From Erythrobacter crassostreae (GTDB lineage: Bacteria; Pseudomonadota; Alphaproteobacteria; Sphingomonadales; Sphingomonadaceae), in the NCBI RefSeq assembly GCF_019204045.1, contig NZ_JAGSPC010000001.1:310001-374000 (forward strand): 64,000 nt of DNA, given 5' to 3'. Below, in pieces: positions 44,556-53,248 of the stretch (position 1 is the first letter of the stretch; each line of letters begins with the position of its first letter). The notes under the pieces were generated by a model that worked only from the letters and a program-made list of their open reading frames with translations, searched no databases and had not been told where the DNA came from. Made by a program: the position numbers and the translations under genes.

Positions 44556-44960
44556 TTACGCGCTGGAAAAATTCAGTTCGAGCAGCACGTTGTTCGGGTC
44601 AGAGGTGAATATCTGCTTCAGCCCTGCCGATGGTACCTCGTTGATCTTGTAATTCGCCCTGCGCGCATCGAGCCGCGATTTCACTTCGTCAAAATCGGCA
44701 CATCGCAAAGCGACATGATGGATCGCGCCAGTTTCTGCACCGGGATCAACTTCCCGGTCATATTGACGCGGGAAATCGACCGAATTGAGATGCAGGATGG
44801 CGATGCCATTCTGGTCGTACATCCAGCGCACCTGATCTGGGCGCATGTGCGGCGGTCCATCGCGCTCTTCAAGATCAAGCAAGTCGGCGTAGAAACGTGC
44901 AGTTTCGAATAGCCGGTCGGTGATTATGTTCACGTGATCCAATCGTTCGACAATCATCAC
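44556..44960 (-). CDS. VOC-family (glyoxalase-like) protein
   Basis: A 134-residue protein with the paired beta-alpha-beta-beta-beta units of the vicinal oxygen chelate fold. RLDHVNIITDRLFETARFYA opens it, with His as a metal ligand, and IHHVALRCADF and NNVLLELNF follow with further ligand positions. The substrate cannot be told. It lies 10 bases downstream of purU. Confidence 0.8.
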   Translation of the reverse strand: MMIVERLDHVNIITDRLFETARFYADLLDLEERDGPPHMRPDQVRWMYDQNGIAILHLNSVDFPRQYDREVDPGAETGAIHHVALRCADFDEVKSRLDARRANYKINEVPSAGLKQIFTSDPNNVLLELNFSSA

Positions 44961-44970
44961 TATCCCCGCC

Positions 44971-45837
44971 TTATGCTCTGAAAATCACCGTCCGGCCGCC
45001 ATTCATAAGCACACGTTCTTCGACAAAAAGGCGTACTGCTTCGGCCAGCACCCGTCGCTCGATATCGCGCCCTTTGCATACAAGGTCTGCCGCGCTGTCG
45101 GCGTGAGTGATGCGTTCGACGTCCTGATGGATGATCGGCCCTTCATCCAGATCAGCGGTCACGAAATGAGCCGTTGCACCGATAATTTTGACCCCGCGCT
45201 CGTGTGCCTGATGGTATGGCCGCGCACCCTTGAAGCCGGGCAGGAAGCTGTGGTGGATATTGATGCAGCGCCCTGAAAAATGCGCGGATTGCTCATCGGA
45301 GAAAATCTGCATGTAGCGGGCCAGCACGACCAACTCGGCATCGGCTTCACTAGCGATCTGGCGGACCTGTGCCTCCTGATCCGCCTTTGTGTCTTTCGAA
45401 ACAGGCAGGTGATGATACGGGATACCAGCAAGGTCGATATCGGTCGTCGCTTCGCGTGGATGGTTGGAAATTATCGCAACCGGATCGATATTCAGCTCGC
45501 CCGTACGCCAGCGATAGAGCAAATCGACAAGGCAATGGTCGAATTTGCTGACCATGATGATTGTCCGACGGGGCCGATCTTGCGATACAATCGTCCAATC
45601 CATCGCATAGTCAGCAGCGAACTTTGAAAAGGCTGCGCGAAGGGTGTCTGGACCAGTACCGATCGGATCAAAAGCGACGCGCATAAAGAACCGATCAACC
45701 GAGACTGCGCCGGTCCGGTCGCAAAACTGCTGCGCGTCAACGATGTTGCATCCGCGCTCAAATAGAAACCCGGTTACGCGTGCCGTGATACCGGGACGAT
45801 CTTCGCAACTCAGCGTCAGGATCAGCGGATCGGCCAT
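44971..45837 (-). CDS. purU: Formyltetrahydrofolate deformylase
   Basis: About 288 residues. An N-terminal ACT domain (ILTLSCEDRPGITARVTGFL) is followed by a formyltransferase-like domain with NIHHSFLPGFKGARPYHQAH and GATAHFVTADLDEGPII, the PurU signature. It releases formate from 10-formyl-THF. I start at ATG 45837, one base after the upstream stop; a TTG at 45849 is less likely. PurT, which uses formate, is encoded 1.6 kb away. Confidence 0.93.
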   Translation of the reverse strand: MADPLILTLSCEDRPGITARVTGFLFERGCNIVDAQQFCDRTGAVSVDRFFMRVAFDPIGTGPDTLRAAFSKFAADYAMDWTIVSQDRPRRTIIMVSKFDHCLVDLLYRWRTGELNIDPVAIISNHPREATTDIDLAGIPYHHLPVSKDTKADQEAQVRQIASEADAELVVLARYMQIFSDEQSAHFSGRCINIHHSFLPGFKGARPYHQAHERGVKIIGATAHFVTADLDEGPIIHQDVERITHADSAADLVCKGRDIERRVLAEAVRLFVEERVLMNGGRTVIFRA

Positions 45838-45838
45838 C

Positions 45839-46849
45839 TTACCGACCAATCAAGGCCGCTTCACATTGCTGCATCAGTTGGGCGATAATATCAGCGGCTG
45901 GCTCTTCTGCTTTGACCATACCAACGCTTTGTCCGGCCATCAAAGAACCGTTCTCGATATCACCGTCAATCACCGCGCGGCGCAGTGCGCCTGCCCAATA
46001 ATGTTCGATCTGCAGCTGCGCCTCGCCCATATTGACCTCTTCGCGGTCCAGCAGACCGGCCACTTCGATCTGTTTTGCTGTGAATTCTTCTGTGCCCTTG
46101 TTCTTTAGCGCACGCACAGGGATCACCGGCAGTCGCGGATCAACCTGAACGCTGGCTTCGGCATCGCGAGCCTTGGCTCGGAAAAATGCTTTCTTAAAAT
46201 CCGCATGCGCGATGCTTTCGGATGCACAGGCGAACCGTGTGCCGAGCTGAACCCCGCAAGCGCCCATTTCAAGATAGCTTGCGATGGCTTCGCCGCGGCC
46301 AATACCGCCCGCCACAAACACCACGTGATCATCAGCCAGCTCCGGCAAAAATTCCTGTGCCAGCACGCTGGTGGATACTGGGCCGATATGGCCACCAGCT
46401 TCCATTCCTTCGATCACCAAAGCGTCTCCGCCCGACCGAAGTAGTTTTTTCGCAAGCGCAAGCGTCGGCGCAAAAACAATGACCTTGGCGCCAAATTCCT
46501 TGATCGCTTCGACGCTTCCTTTGGGCGGGATCCCACCGGCAAGAACAACATGCGTGACGCCGTGCTTTTTGCAGACGGCGATCAAGTCAAACAATTGCGG
46601 GTGCATGGTGATCAGGTTCACACCGAACGGCTTGTCCGTCATCGCCCTGGTCGCCGCGATTTCTCCATCGAGCAGTTCTGGCGTCATCGCACCGCAGGCG
46701 ATCACGCCAAATCCGCCAGCGTTGGAAATCGCCGATACAAGGTTACGTTCGGAAACCCAGCTCATCGCACCGCAAAGGATTGCAGTCTCGCAGCCTAGGA
46801 ATTCAGTGCCGCGCTGCATCATTGCTGCGCTCTTTGGAAATTTACTCAT
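45839..46849 (-). CDS. FMN-dependent nitronate monooxygenase/enoyl reductase-like protein
   Basis: A 336-residue TIM-barrel flavoprotein. ILCGAMSWVSERNLVSAISN, GVNLITMHPQLFDLI, EGMEAGGHIGPVSTSVL (catalytic His region) and VFVAGGIGRGEAIASYL match the nitronate monooxygenase / YrpB family. Its exact substrate is unclear. It is the first gene of the operon with purU and the VOC protein. Confidence 0.85.
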   Translation of the reverse strand: MSKFPKSAAMMQRGTEFLGCETAILCGAMSWVSERNLVSAISNAGGFGVIACGAMTPELLDGEIAATRAMTDKPFGVNLITMHPQLFDLIAVCKKHGVTHVVLAGGIPPKGSVEAIKEFGAKVIVFAPTLALAKKLLRSGGDALVIEGMEAGGHIGPVSTSVLAQEFLPELADDHVVFVAGGIGRGEAIASYLEMGACGVQLGTRFACASESIAHADFKKAFFRAKARDAEASVQVDPRLPVIPVRALKNKGTEEFTAKQIEVAGLLDREEVNMGEAQLQIEHYWAGALRRAVIDGDIENGSLMAGQSVGMVKAEEPAADIIAQLMQQCEAALIGR

Positions 46850-47078
46850 GGTAGCGGCGATTAGTCAGGAAATTGACATATGGCAATGCGCTGAAAAGTG
46901 GGACGGCAACCACCAGAGCGCACAATTATTACAGCGCAGAGTAACCAAATGTTGAACACCCTCGAACTGCTCAACGTCGGGTCGGCATCACCCTCCCCCC
47001 TGAAAAAGCTGGCCCGACAGTCTTCTTGCACCGCCGAAACAAAACCCCGTTCAAGTTTGAGAGAGAGAGTATCCTGAC

Positions 47079-47438
47079 ATGTTCAATCGTAAGACCCTAA
47101 CCGCCGTCGCAATTGGTTTTGCTGCACTCAATGCAGCCCCCTTGGCCGCTCAATCGAATGCGCAGACCAGCATAGAAGTTCAGACCGGCGCCTATAACCT
47201 CGCCAGCAAAGAAGGCCAAAGAGCATTGGATGCCGAACTAAAATCTGCGGTACGCGAAGTTTGCGGCGTGCATCCCACATTGCGCGATATCCATGAGATT
47301 CGGGACTACCGCAGCTGCGTGACCAATGCAGAGGCCAGTTTCCAGCAGGATCGCGATTTCGTCATCGCTCAAGCAGAGGCGCGCGATGCTGCACGTATGG
47401 CGATCAGCGAAGAAGATCGCACGTCCACCGACGGCTGA
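47079..47438 (+). CDS. UrcA-family protein
   Basis: A 119-residue exported protein with a signal peptide ending near APLAAQ. YNLASKEGQRALDAELKSAV followed by REVCG, and the later YRSCVTNAEA, match the UrcA family, with its two conserved Cys probably forming a disulfide. Function unknown. The 229 bases before it, shared with a divergent gene, contain a GAGAGAGAG run near the ATG that may serve as ribosome-binding site. Confidence 0.82.
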   Translation: MFNRKTLTAVAIGFAALNAAPLAAQSNAQTSIEVQTGAYNLASKEGQRALDAELKSAVREVCGVHPTLRDIHEIRDYRSCVTNAEASFQQDRDFVIAQAEARDAARMAISEEDRTSTDG

Positions 47439-47456
47439 TCTCAACCGGTCCATAAC

Positions 47457-48635
47457 TCAGTTTGAATAGCTGATCTTGATCCGCTTGGCCGCTTCACCGG
47501 CGAGGCTTCGTGCCTCGTCGGTGTTGTCTCCTAAAGCCAGCGCGACACCCATCCGCCGAAAGGGCCGTGTGATGGGTTTGCCGAAAATTCGAATGTCGAC
47601 ATCGGCATCCACTTCGAGAGCCTCGGCAACACCCTCAAACCCAAAATCTGTGCTATCTCGGTCGGCCAGAACAACCGCGGAGGCACCAGGCTTTGCCAGA
47701 ATTGCAGGCTCAACAGGAAGCCCCATGATCGCGCGCGCATGCAGGTCGAATTCAGACAGTTCCTGCGAAATTAAAGTCACCATGCCGGTATCATGCGGAC
47801 GGGGTGACAATTCCGAGAAGATGACATCTTCACCGCGCACGAAGAATTCAACTCCGTAAAGGCCCCAGCCGCGGCCATTACCTTGCAATGCCTCAACTAC
47901 CGTCGTCGCCATTTGCTGAGCTTTCGACAAGGCATCATTGCTCATCGCTGCGGGCTGCCAGCTTTCCTGATAATCGCCCCGTTCTTGCCGGTGGCCGATT
48001 GGAGGACAAAAGCTGATCCCCGCTTTGTGCCGGACTGTAAGGACAGCTATTTCGTAATCGAAGGCAATGAATTCCTCTACGATTACTCGCGGCCGATCGC
48101 CGCGCATATTAGCAACCGCATAGTTCCACGCGGCTTCCAAACCATCCGGATCATCAATTTTACTTTGGCCTTTGCCAGAGGATGACATCACCGGTTTGAT
48201 CACACAGGGAAAACCCGCATATTCGGCTCCGATGCAGACCTCTTCAAAACTTTCTGCATAGCGATAGCGAGAGGTCACCAGACCCAATTCTTGCGCGGCA
48301 AGGTCGCGGATTGCATCGCGATTCATTGTAAGCTGTGTAGCTCGAGCGGAAGGGACCACGTTGAAGCCCTCGCCTTCAAGATCGGCGAGCACTTCTGTTC
48401 GGATGGCCTCAACCTCGGGCACTATGTAATCCGGCTTATGTTTGAGAGCTGCTGCACGCAGAGCCTCACCATCAAGCATGGAGAAGACCTCGCGTCCGTC
48501 GGCCATCTGCATGGCAGGTGCATCGTCATAGGCATCGCATGCGATCACACGCGCGCCTAGCCGTTTCGCAGAAATCACAAACTCACGGCCCAATTCGCCT
48601 GAGCCGAGTAACAGAATCGTTGCAGTAAGAGCCAT
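47457..48635 (-). CDS. purT: Formate-dependent phosphoribosylglycinamide formyltransferase
   Basis: A 392-residue ATP-grasp enzyme, the same length as E. coli PurT. LLLGSGELGREFVISAKRLG opens it; PCVIKPVMSSSGKGQSKI is the ATP-binding loop and FFVRGEDVIFSELSPRPHDT the metal site. It makes formyl-GAR from GAR, formate and ATP in purine synthesis. ATG 48635 gives the family length; the frame continues to 48689 without likeness. Confidence 0.94.
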   Translation of the reverse strand: MALTATILLLGSGELGREFVISAKRLGARVIACDAYDDAPAMQMADGREVFSMLDGEALRAAALKHKPDYIVPEVEAIRTEVLADLEGEGFNVVPSARATQLTMNRDAIRDLAAQELGLVTSRYRYAESFEEVCIGAEYAGFPCVIKPVMSSSGKGQSKIDDPDGLEAAWNYAVANMRGDRPRVIVEEFIAFDYEIAVLTVRHKAGISFCPPIGHRQERGDYQESWQPAAMSNDALSKAQQMATTVVEALQGNGRGWGLYGVEFFVRGEDVIFSELSPRPHDTGMVTLISQELSEFDLHARAIMGLPVEPAILAKPGASAVVLADRDSTDFGFEGVAEALEVDADVDIRIFGKPITRPFRRMGVALALGDNTDEARSLAGEAAKRIKISYSN

Positions 48636-48646
48636 GGCCGGCAGGC

Positions 48647-49636
48647 CTAGCGCGAGGAGACTGCAACTCCAACCGCGTTGTGAATGCATGCGCTGTCATT
48701 GCTGGCGCCCGGATAACTAACACCCCCGTGGTATCCACATTCGCCAACTTGCCTGCCACCGCCAGCCCGCGCCATCACCAATGCCAACTCAGCTTGCCGC
48801 AACGTCCAATCGACGGTGCATTCTAGACGAGCAAGGCCTGCGCTAGCTGTCAGTTTCGGCGAGCGCGACGAGGCAGGCAGAGCAAGTTCACCGAACGTCT
48901 TGAGGACATCTTCTGCCCAAAGGCGGGTGGATGTCGCCGTCATTTCCGGCACAATTACAGCGAGCCGTTCATTGTCGAATTGTGCGATTTCATAACCTGG
49001 AAGTGCCATCGCCTCTATGAACTTGGCAAAGCCCCACATGATCTCGTCTGCGGTCCGCTGGCCGTATTGCATGATCAACGAGCGCATCCGGTCGACCGCA
49101 AAGATCACCACGTTCTCGGTTCCGCCTCTCGCGAGGCGGCGGCGCAAATTCTCGCAAAAGGCGTGTCGGTTCAAAAGGCCGGTAAGCGGATCGGTAACGG
49201 CGCGGCTATGCAGTTCACCTTCTACCGCACGTTTATACTGAACGGAGCGGATGAGCCCGAGCGCACCTTGGACCTGACCATGCTCATCATCGATCCGGCG
49301 GATGCTCAAGGCGTACCATCGCCGGCAATCAATCGCGCCAAATTCGTATGCTGGATCGGCAACGACAACCGGAAATTCAAACCAGCCTTGCGAAGTACTA
49401 CCCGCCGTCACCTGCTCGACGAATGCTCCCAGCGCAGAACCGTGCTCGCCCTCCGCCAGATCGGATATGTGCGGCATAACCAGCATTGATGATAAATCAT
49501 GGCCCAAATGAACCACATTTTCCGACGCAAATACAATAAACCCATTTGCATCCAATCTGACGACAACGTCACCCGAACACTCTTCAACCAGACCGTGCAG
49601 CACACGGCCCTCCACATCACTCAAACCAATTTTCAT
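48647..49636 (-). CDS. PAS and degenerate GGDEF domain protein
   Basis: A 329-residue protein. Residues about 20-130 look like a PAS sensor (VVVRLDANGFIVFASENVV), and 140-300 are a GGDEF domain (AVTDPLTGLLNRHAFCENLR). The active-site position reads AQFDNERLAVIVPE where a diguanylate cyclase has GGDEF, so it should not make c-di-GMP. It may instead bind a nucleotide or act as a sensor. It lies 11 bases upstream of purT. Confidence 0.82.
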   Translation of the reverse strand: MKIGLSDVEGRVLHGLVEECSGDVVVRLDANGFIVFASENVVHLGHDLSSMLVMPHISDLAEGEHGSALGAFVEQVTAGSTSQGWFEFPVVVADPAYEFGAIDCRRWYALSIRRIDDEHGQVQGALGLIRSVQYKRAVEGELHSRAVTDPLTGLLNRHAFCENLRRRLARGGTENVVIFAVDRMRSLIMQYGQRTADEIMWGFAKFIEAMALPGYEIAQFDNERLAVIVPEMTATSTRLWAEDVLKTFGELALPASSRSPKLTASAGLARLECTVDWTLRQAELALVMARAGGGRQVGECGYHGGVSYPGASNDSACIHNAVGVAVSSR

Positions 49637-49689
49637 GCCGAAATGCCCCCGGCGTTAGCGACCAAACCTATGCCCATCCATCAATCAGA

Positions 49690-49860
49690 GAATCAATAGT
49701 TAGCTAACACTTGACTTATCTAAAATGCAGAACCCCTTAAATTTCCGCACTTTCAAGTATTATCTGTTAGTCTATTGACTTTTATTGACTAAAAAACGAA
49801 TCAACATTGATTTTTGTTTACCATAAAATCGGATTTTTTCGCGTTTCCTAATTGTAAAAC
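49690..49860. promoter_or_regulatory. AT-rich upstream region with repeated TTGACT
   Basis: This stretch between the PilZ-HTH and GGDEF genes is clearly richer in A+T than its surroundings. TTGACT occurs three times (from 49711, about 49775 and about 49785), the last two as tandem repeats 10 bases apart (TCTATTGACT and TTTATTGACT). It is upstream of the leftward PAS-GGDEF gene, so it probably contains that promoter. The spacing of one helical turn could suit a dimeric regulator; no binding protein is known. Confidence 0.35.
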
Positions 49861-49876
49861 TCTGAAAAAGGCTCTC

Positions 49877-50545
49877 TCAAACCTCGATCATTATGCGAAT
49901 GCTGCGGGGGTCCGCTCCGTAAGTAGTCGCAATACGTAAGCGAGCATCCTCGATAACGCTTCGCCCTTTATCGCCATCCCGACTGTCGGACAGTTCGTCG
50001 ATTGATACGTCCAAAGCAGACGCAATTGCTTCGATCCGCTCTGGAAGCGGCCTCGCCTTACCTTTCTCCCATGCCCAAACCGTCGGCTTGCTGACCTCCA
50101 GAGAGGCGGCGACATTCGCCAATGTGAGGCCGCGCTCACGCCGCAAACGGTTCAATCGGACGCCGAAAGGCTCGGCCGGGGTCGATGGGAAAGGCAGGCT
50201 ACCGGCAGGCTCATTATGATCGATCAAACTGTGCAATTGTGCAGCGGCCAAAGCGCCTTCCGGCAGGGCATCGGTAAAAGCACATCCGAAAAGATGCTCA
50301 CTCTGCCAGACAATTGCTGCGTCGACCGGTCCCACATCAGGCAGCGCAATCGACAACACTTCCCCAGCATTTAATGTCAGATCGGTTTCCAGCAAAAGTC
50401 CAACCGCGGACAGGTTGTGGACTATAACATTTGCATCGGTCCCGCCTGGCAGGACCCCGCTCGTCTCAAGCTGCATGGCACGGCGCGCATCGCGCCTCTC
50501 GTCAAACACTGCGGCGACCGGATCAAGGTGGGCTTTGAGAACCAT
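49877..50545 (-). CDS. PilZ domain-HTH transcriptional regulator
   Basis: About 222 residues. An N-terminal PilZ-like domain has RRDARRAM (RxxxR) and NLSAVGLLLE (N-x-S-x-x-G), the two c-di-GMP contact motifs. The C-terminal half has an XRE-type helix-turn-helix (LTLANVAASLEVSKPTVWAW). It may link c-di-GMP level to transcription. AGGAG 9 bases before ATG 50545 favours that start over 50572. It sits next to the degenerate GGDEF gene, which may be a target. Confidence 0.8.
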   Translation of the reverse strand: MVLKAHLDPVAAVFDERRDARRAMQLETSGVLPGGTDANVIVHNLSAVGLLLETDLTLNAGEVLSIALPDVGPVDAAIVWQSEHLFGCAFTDALPEGALAAAQLHSLIDHNEPAGSLPFPSTPAEPFGVRLNRLRRERGLTLANVAASLEVSKPTVWAWEKGKARPLPERIEAIASALDVSIDELSDSRDGDKGRSVIEDARLRIATTYGADPRSIRIMIEV

Positions 50546-50730
50546 TGTATGCGACTCCTGAAATGAGCGCATAAGTTCGCGTTAGCAGTCTTAAACAGAT
50601 GCTATCAAATATGGTTAACGGCGACCAAATATGGGCCGCAAAGCGACGAGTTGCCCGATGTTAACCGATCAAGCTTGCGCAGTTGGCTAAACGGGCACAT
50701 TTATCGGCATCCCGAGCGCTATGGACGTAT

Positions 50731-52029
50731 TTAGTCGACAGCATCCAGCCCATACGCAGTATGCAACACGCGCACGGCCAATTCAGTCTCATCTTCATCG
50801 ATTAAAACGCTGACTTTGATCTCGGACGTAGATATGGCCTGAATGTTGATCCCGCGATCGGATAGCGCGCGGAACATCGTGCTAGCGACACCGGCGTGGC
50901 TCTTCATGCCAACGCCAACTACGCTGATTTTCGCGATATGACTGTCGGTGATGATACGGTTGAACCCGATTAGATCGGCTTTGTCTTCCAACATTGCCTG
51001 AGCGCGCGCTAGGTCTGCTTGTGGCACCGTAAAGGTCACGTCAGTCTCGCCTTTATCGCGGCCAACGTTCTGAATAATCATGTCGACATTGATGCTGGCA
51101 TCGGCAAGCGGTTCAAAGATATGTGCCACAGCGCCCGGCTTATCGGGAACCCGGGTCAGGATAATCTTTGCCTCGTTCTTGTCGTGCGCGATGCCTGTTA
51201 CAAGCTGACGTTCCATCAGGCCCTTCTCCACCAATTCATCCATTTCTTCATCCGAGACGATCATCGTCCCGGGCAATTCGTCCGCCGATACCGCATCATC
51301 GCCAACAAAGCTGGAGAGGACTTGAAGTCGTACTCCTTCCTTCATGGCTAGGCCGACAGAGCGGGTTTGCAGCACCTTTGCGCCGACACTGGCAAGCTCC
51401 AGCATCTCTTCATAGGTGACCGCCTTTAGCTTGCGCGCTTTCGCAACGATGCGCGGGTCCGTCGTGTAGACACCGTCAACGTCGGTATAGATGTCGCAGC
51501 GATCCGCGCCCACGGCTGCTGCAACCGCCACGGCCGACGTATCTGATCCGCCACGGCCAAGCGTTGCGATGCGACCTTCAAGAGAGAGACCCTGAAATCC
51601 GGGCACCACCGCGACTTCGCCTGCCTCTATGCTCGCGACCATTTCAGGCGCGTCGATCGTTTCAATCCGGGCTTTCGAGTGCGCGCCGATCGTCTTCATT
51701 GGCATTTGCCAGCCGAGCCAACTGCGCGCCTTACACCCAAGCGATTGAAGCGTAAGCGAAAGCAATCCGCTCGTGACCTGCTCTCCGCTGGCGACGACGA
51801 CATCATATTCCGCTGGGTCATAAATCGCATTTGCCTCGCGGCAGAAATTGATGAGCCGATCCGTCTCACCCGCCATCGCGCTTACAACAACAGCGACTTC
51901 GCTCGAAACACCTTCCGAGTTTTCAGCCGCTTGAGCGCGCACGATATTGGCCACCCGGCGGATTCTCTCCGTCCCGGCCATCGACGTTCCGCCGAATTTC
52001 ATAACAATACGTTGCTTGCTCTTGGCCAA
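50731..52029 (-). CDS. lysC: Aspartate kinase
   Basis: A 432-residue enzyme. IVMKFGGTSMAGTERIRRVA is the kinase start, and TLGRGGSDTSAVAVAAAVGA the substrate loop. The C-terminal third has two ACT domains (VTGIAHDKNEAKIILTRVPD; ISVVGVGMKSHAGVASTMF) for feedback control. It makes aspartyl phosphate for lysine, threonine and methionine. It diverges from ubiG with only 50 bases between the starts. Confidence 0.95.
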   Translation of the reverse strand: MAKSKQRIVMKFGGTSMAGTERIRRVANIVRAQAAENSEGVSSEVAVVVSAMAGETDRLINFCREANAIYDPAEYDVVVASGEQVTSGLLSLTLQSLGCKARSWLGWQMPMKTIGAHSKARIETIDAPEMVASIEAGEVAVVPGFQGLSLEGRIATLGRGGSDTSAVAVAAAVGADRCDIYTDVDGVYTTDPRIVAKARKLKAVTYEEMLELASVGAKVLQTRSVGLAMKEGVRLQVLSSFVGDDAVSADELPGTMIVSDEEMDELVEKGLMERQLVTGIAHDKNEAKIILTRVPDKPGAVAHIFEPLADASINVDMIIQNVGRDKGETDVTFTVPQADLARAQAMLEDKADLIGFNRIITDSHIAKISVVGVGMKSHAGVASTMFRALSDRGINIQAISTSEIKVSVLIDEDETELAVRVLHTAYGLDAVD

Positions 52030-52079
52030 GGCCGAAGCTCCCGCTGGTTAGTGCGCGTTCGCGCTGTTAAGGAGCCTCA

Positions 52080-52820
52080 ATGGGAAACGCAAACGTATCA
52101 AATGTTACTATCCGCCCAGAGGAAGCCGAGTTCTTCTCTGGCTTGGCCCGCGATTGGTGGAATCCAAAGGGGAAAATGGCCTCGCTGCATCAGGTCAATC
52201 CGGTGCGCATGGAGTTTATTCGCGATGCAATTGATGCGCATTGGGGCGGAGACTCCCGTTCGATCAAACCTTTAGATGGCAAGAGCGCTCTGGATATCGG
52301 ATGCGGTGCTGGCTTGGTTTGCGAGCCGCTTTCCCGTCTCGGGGCCAATGTGACCGGGGTTGATGCGTCGGCTGAAAATGTATCTGTTGCTGCCACGCAT
52401 GCCGAAGCGGGCGGCTTGGATGTCCGATACATGGCTGGCGAAGTGGCTGGCCTGGATATCGGCCAGTTCGATCTGGTCACATGCCTTGAGGTGATTGAGC
52501 ATGTTGCGGACAAGCAAGCATTCCTAGCCGATGTCGCAGCAAGGCTCGCGCCCGGAGGGGTGCTTGTTATGTCGACACCCAATCGCACTGCGGCGAGCCG
52601 CGTCTTGCTGGTTGGTGCGGCCGAAGCCGTTGGCTATGTGCCCAAAGGCACGCATCATTGGTCTGATTTTATCACGCCAGAGGAATTTGAAGAGCTGCTT
52701 TCCGGAGTCAGGCTGGAGGTGACTCAGCGCCGCGGCATCGCCTACGGCATCGGCAAGGGACTGCATTTGTCAGATAACGAAGCGCTCAATTACATTCTCA
52801 GCGCGCGGCGCAAAGACTAA
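52080..52820 (+). CDS. ubiG: Ubiquinone biosynthesis O-methyltransferase
   Basis: A 246-residue SAM methyltransferase. FFSGLARDWWNPKGKMASLH followed by QVNPVR is the UbiG-specific start, and ALDIGCGAGLVCEPLSRLGA is motif I. YVPKGTHHWSDFITPEEFEE is also typical. It performs both O-methylations in ubiquinone synthesis. It converges with the DCC gene, overlapping by 4 bases. Confidence 0.94.
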   Translation: MGNANVSNVTIRPEEAEFFSGLARDWWNPKGKMASLHQVNPVRMEFIRDAIDAHWGGDSRSIKPLDGKSALDIGCGAGLVCEPLSRLGANVTGVDASAENVSVAATHAEAGGLDVRYMAGEVAGLDIGQFDLVTCLEVIEHVADKQAFLADVAARLAPGGVLVMSTPNRTAASRVLLVGAAEAVGYVPKGTHHWSDFITPEEFEELLSGVRLEVTQRRGIAYGIGKGLHLSDNEALNYILSARRKD

Positions 52821-53248
52821 AGAATCCGGCTCGCCTGCTCTGGTGTCGGCACCCAGCAAGTCTCTCGCTTGCCGAATATTCTGTACCGATTGCGTGCGAT
52901 GAGATGATAAAGCGGATCGCGCACAACACGCGGAACCAATGATCCAATGCGAGCGATGCGCCATGGCCATCCCATACGATCATAGATCCGGATGACTGCA
53001 TCACTGTCGCGCCAGATCCGGTCAGAATCGAAGACAACAAGGCTCATCGGATCTTTCGGATCCAGCCCGGCACGCCGCATCAATTCGGCGCCTACCTCAT
53101 CCTGCATAGCAGCAAGACGAAACACCTGCCGTCTATCATATTTAAGGACAAACTGAGCGTTCGCGGAGCAGAGCACACACATTCCATCAAAAACAATTAC
53201 GGGATCGTCAGGAACCGGAATTTCGTGTTCGCCCTTAATCAGCGTCAT
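52817..53248 (-). CDS. DCC-family (DUF393) thiol-disulfide oxidoreductase-like protein
   Basis: A 143-residue protein. VIVFDGMCVLCSANAQFVLK contains the DG.C.lC motif that names the DUF393/DCC family, and YHLIARNRYRIFGKRETCWV the conserved C-terminus. Its role is unknown though a redox function is assumed. It is last in the yebC-ruvC operon and starts within the end of the glpQ-like gene (ATGA). Confidence 0.85.
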   Translation of the reverse strand: MTLIKGEHEIPVPDDPVIVFDGMCVLCSANAQFVLKYDRRQVFRLAAMQDEVGAELMRRAGLDPKDPMSLVVFDSDRIWRDSDAVIRIYDRMGWPWRIARIGSLVPRVVRDPLYHLIARNRYRIFGKRETCWVPTPEQASRIL

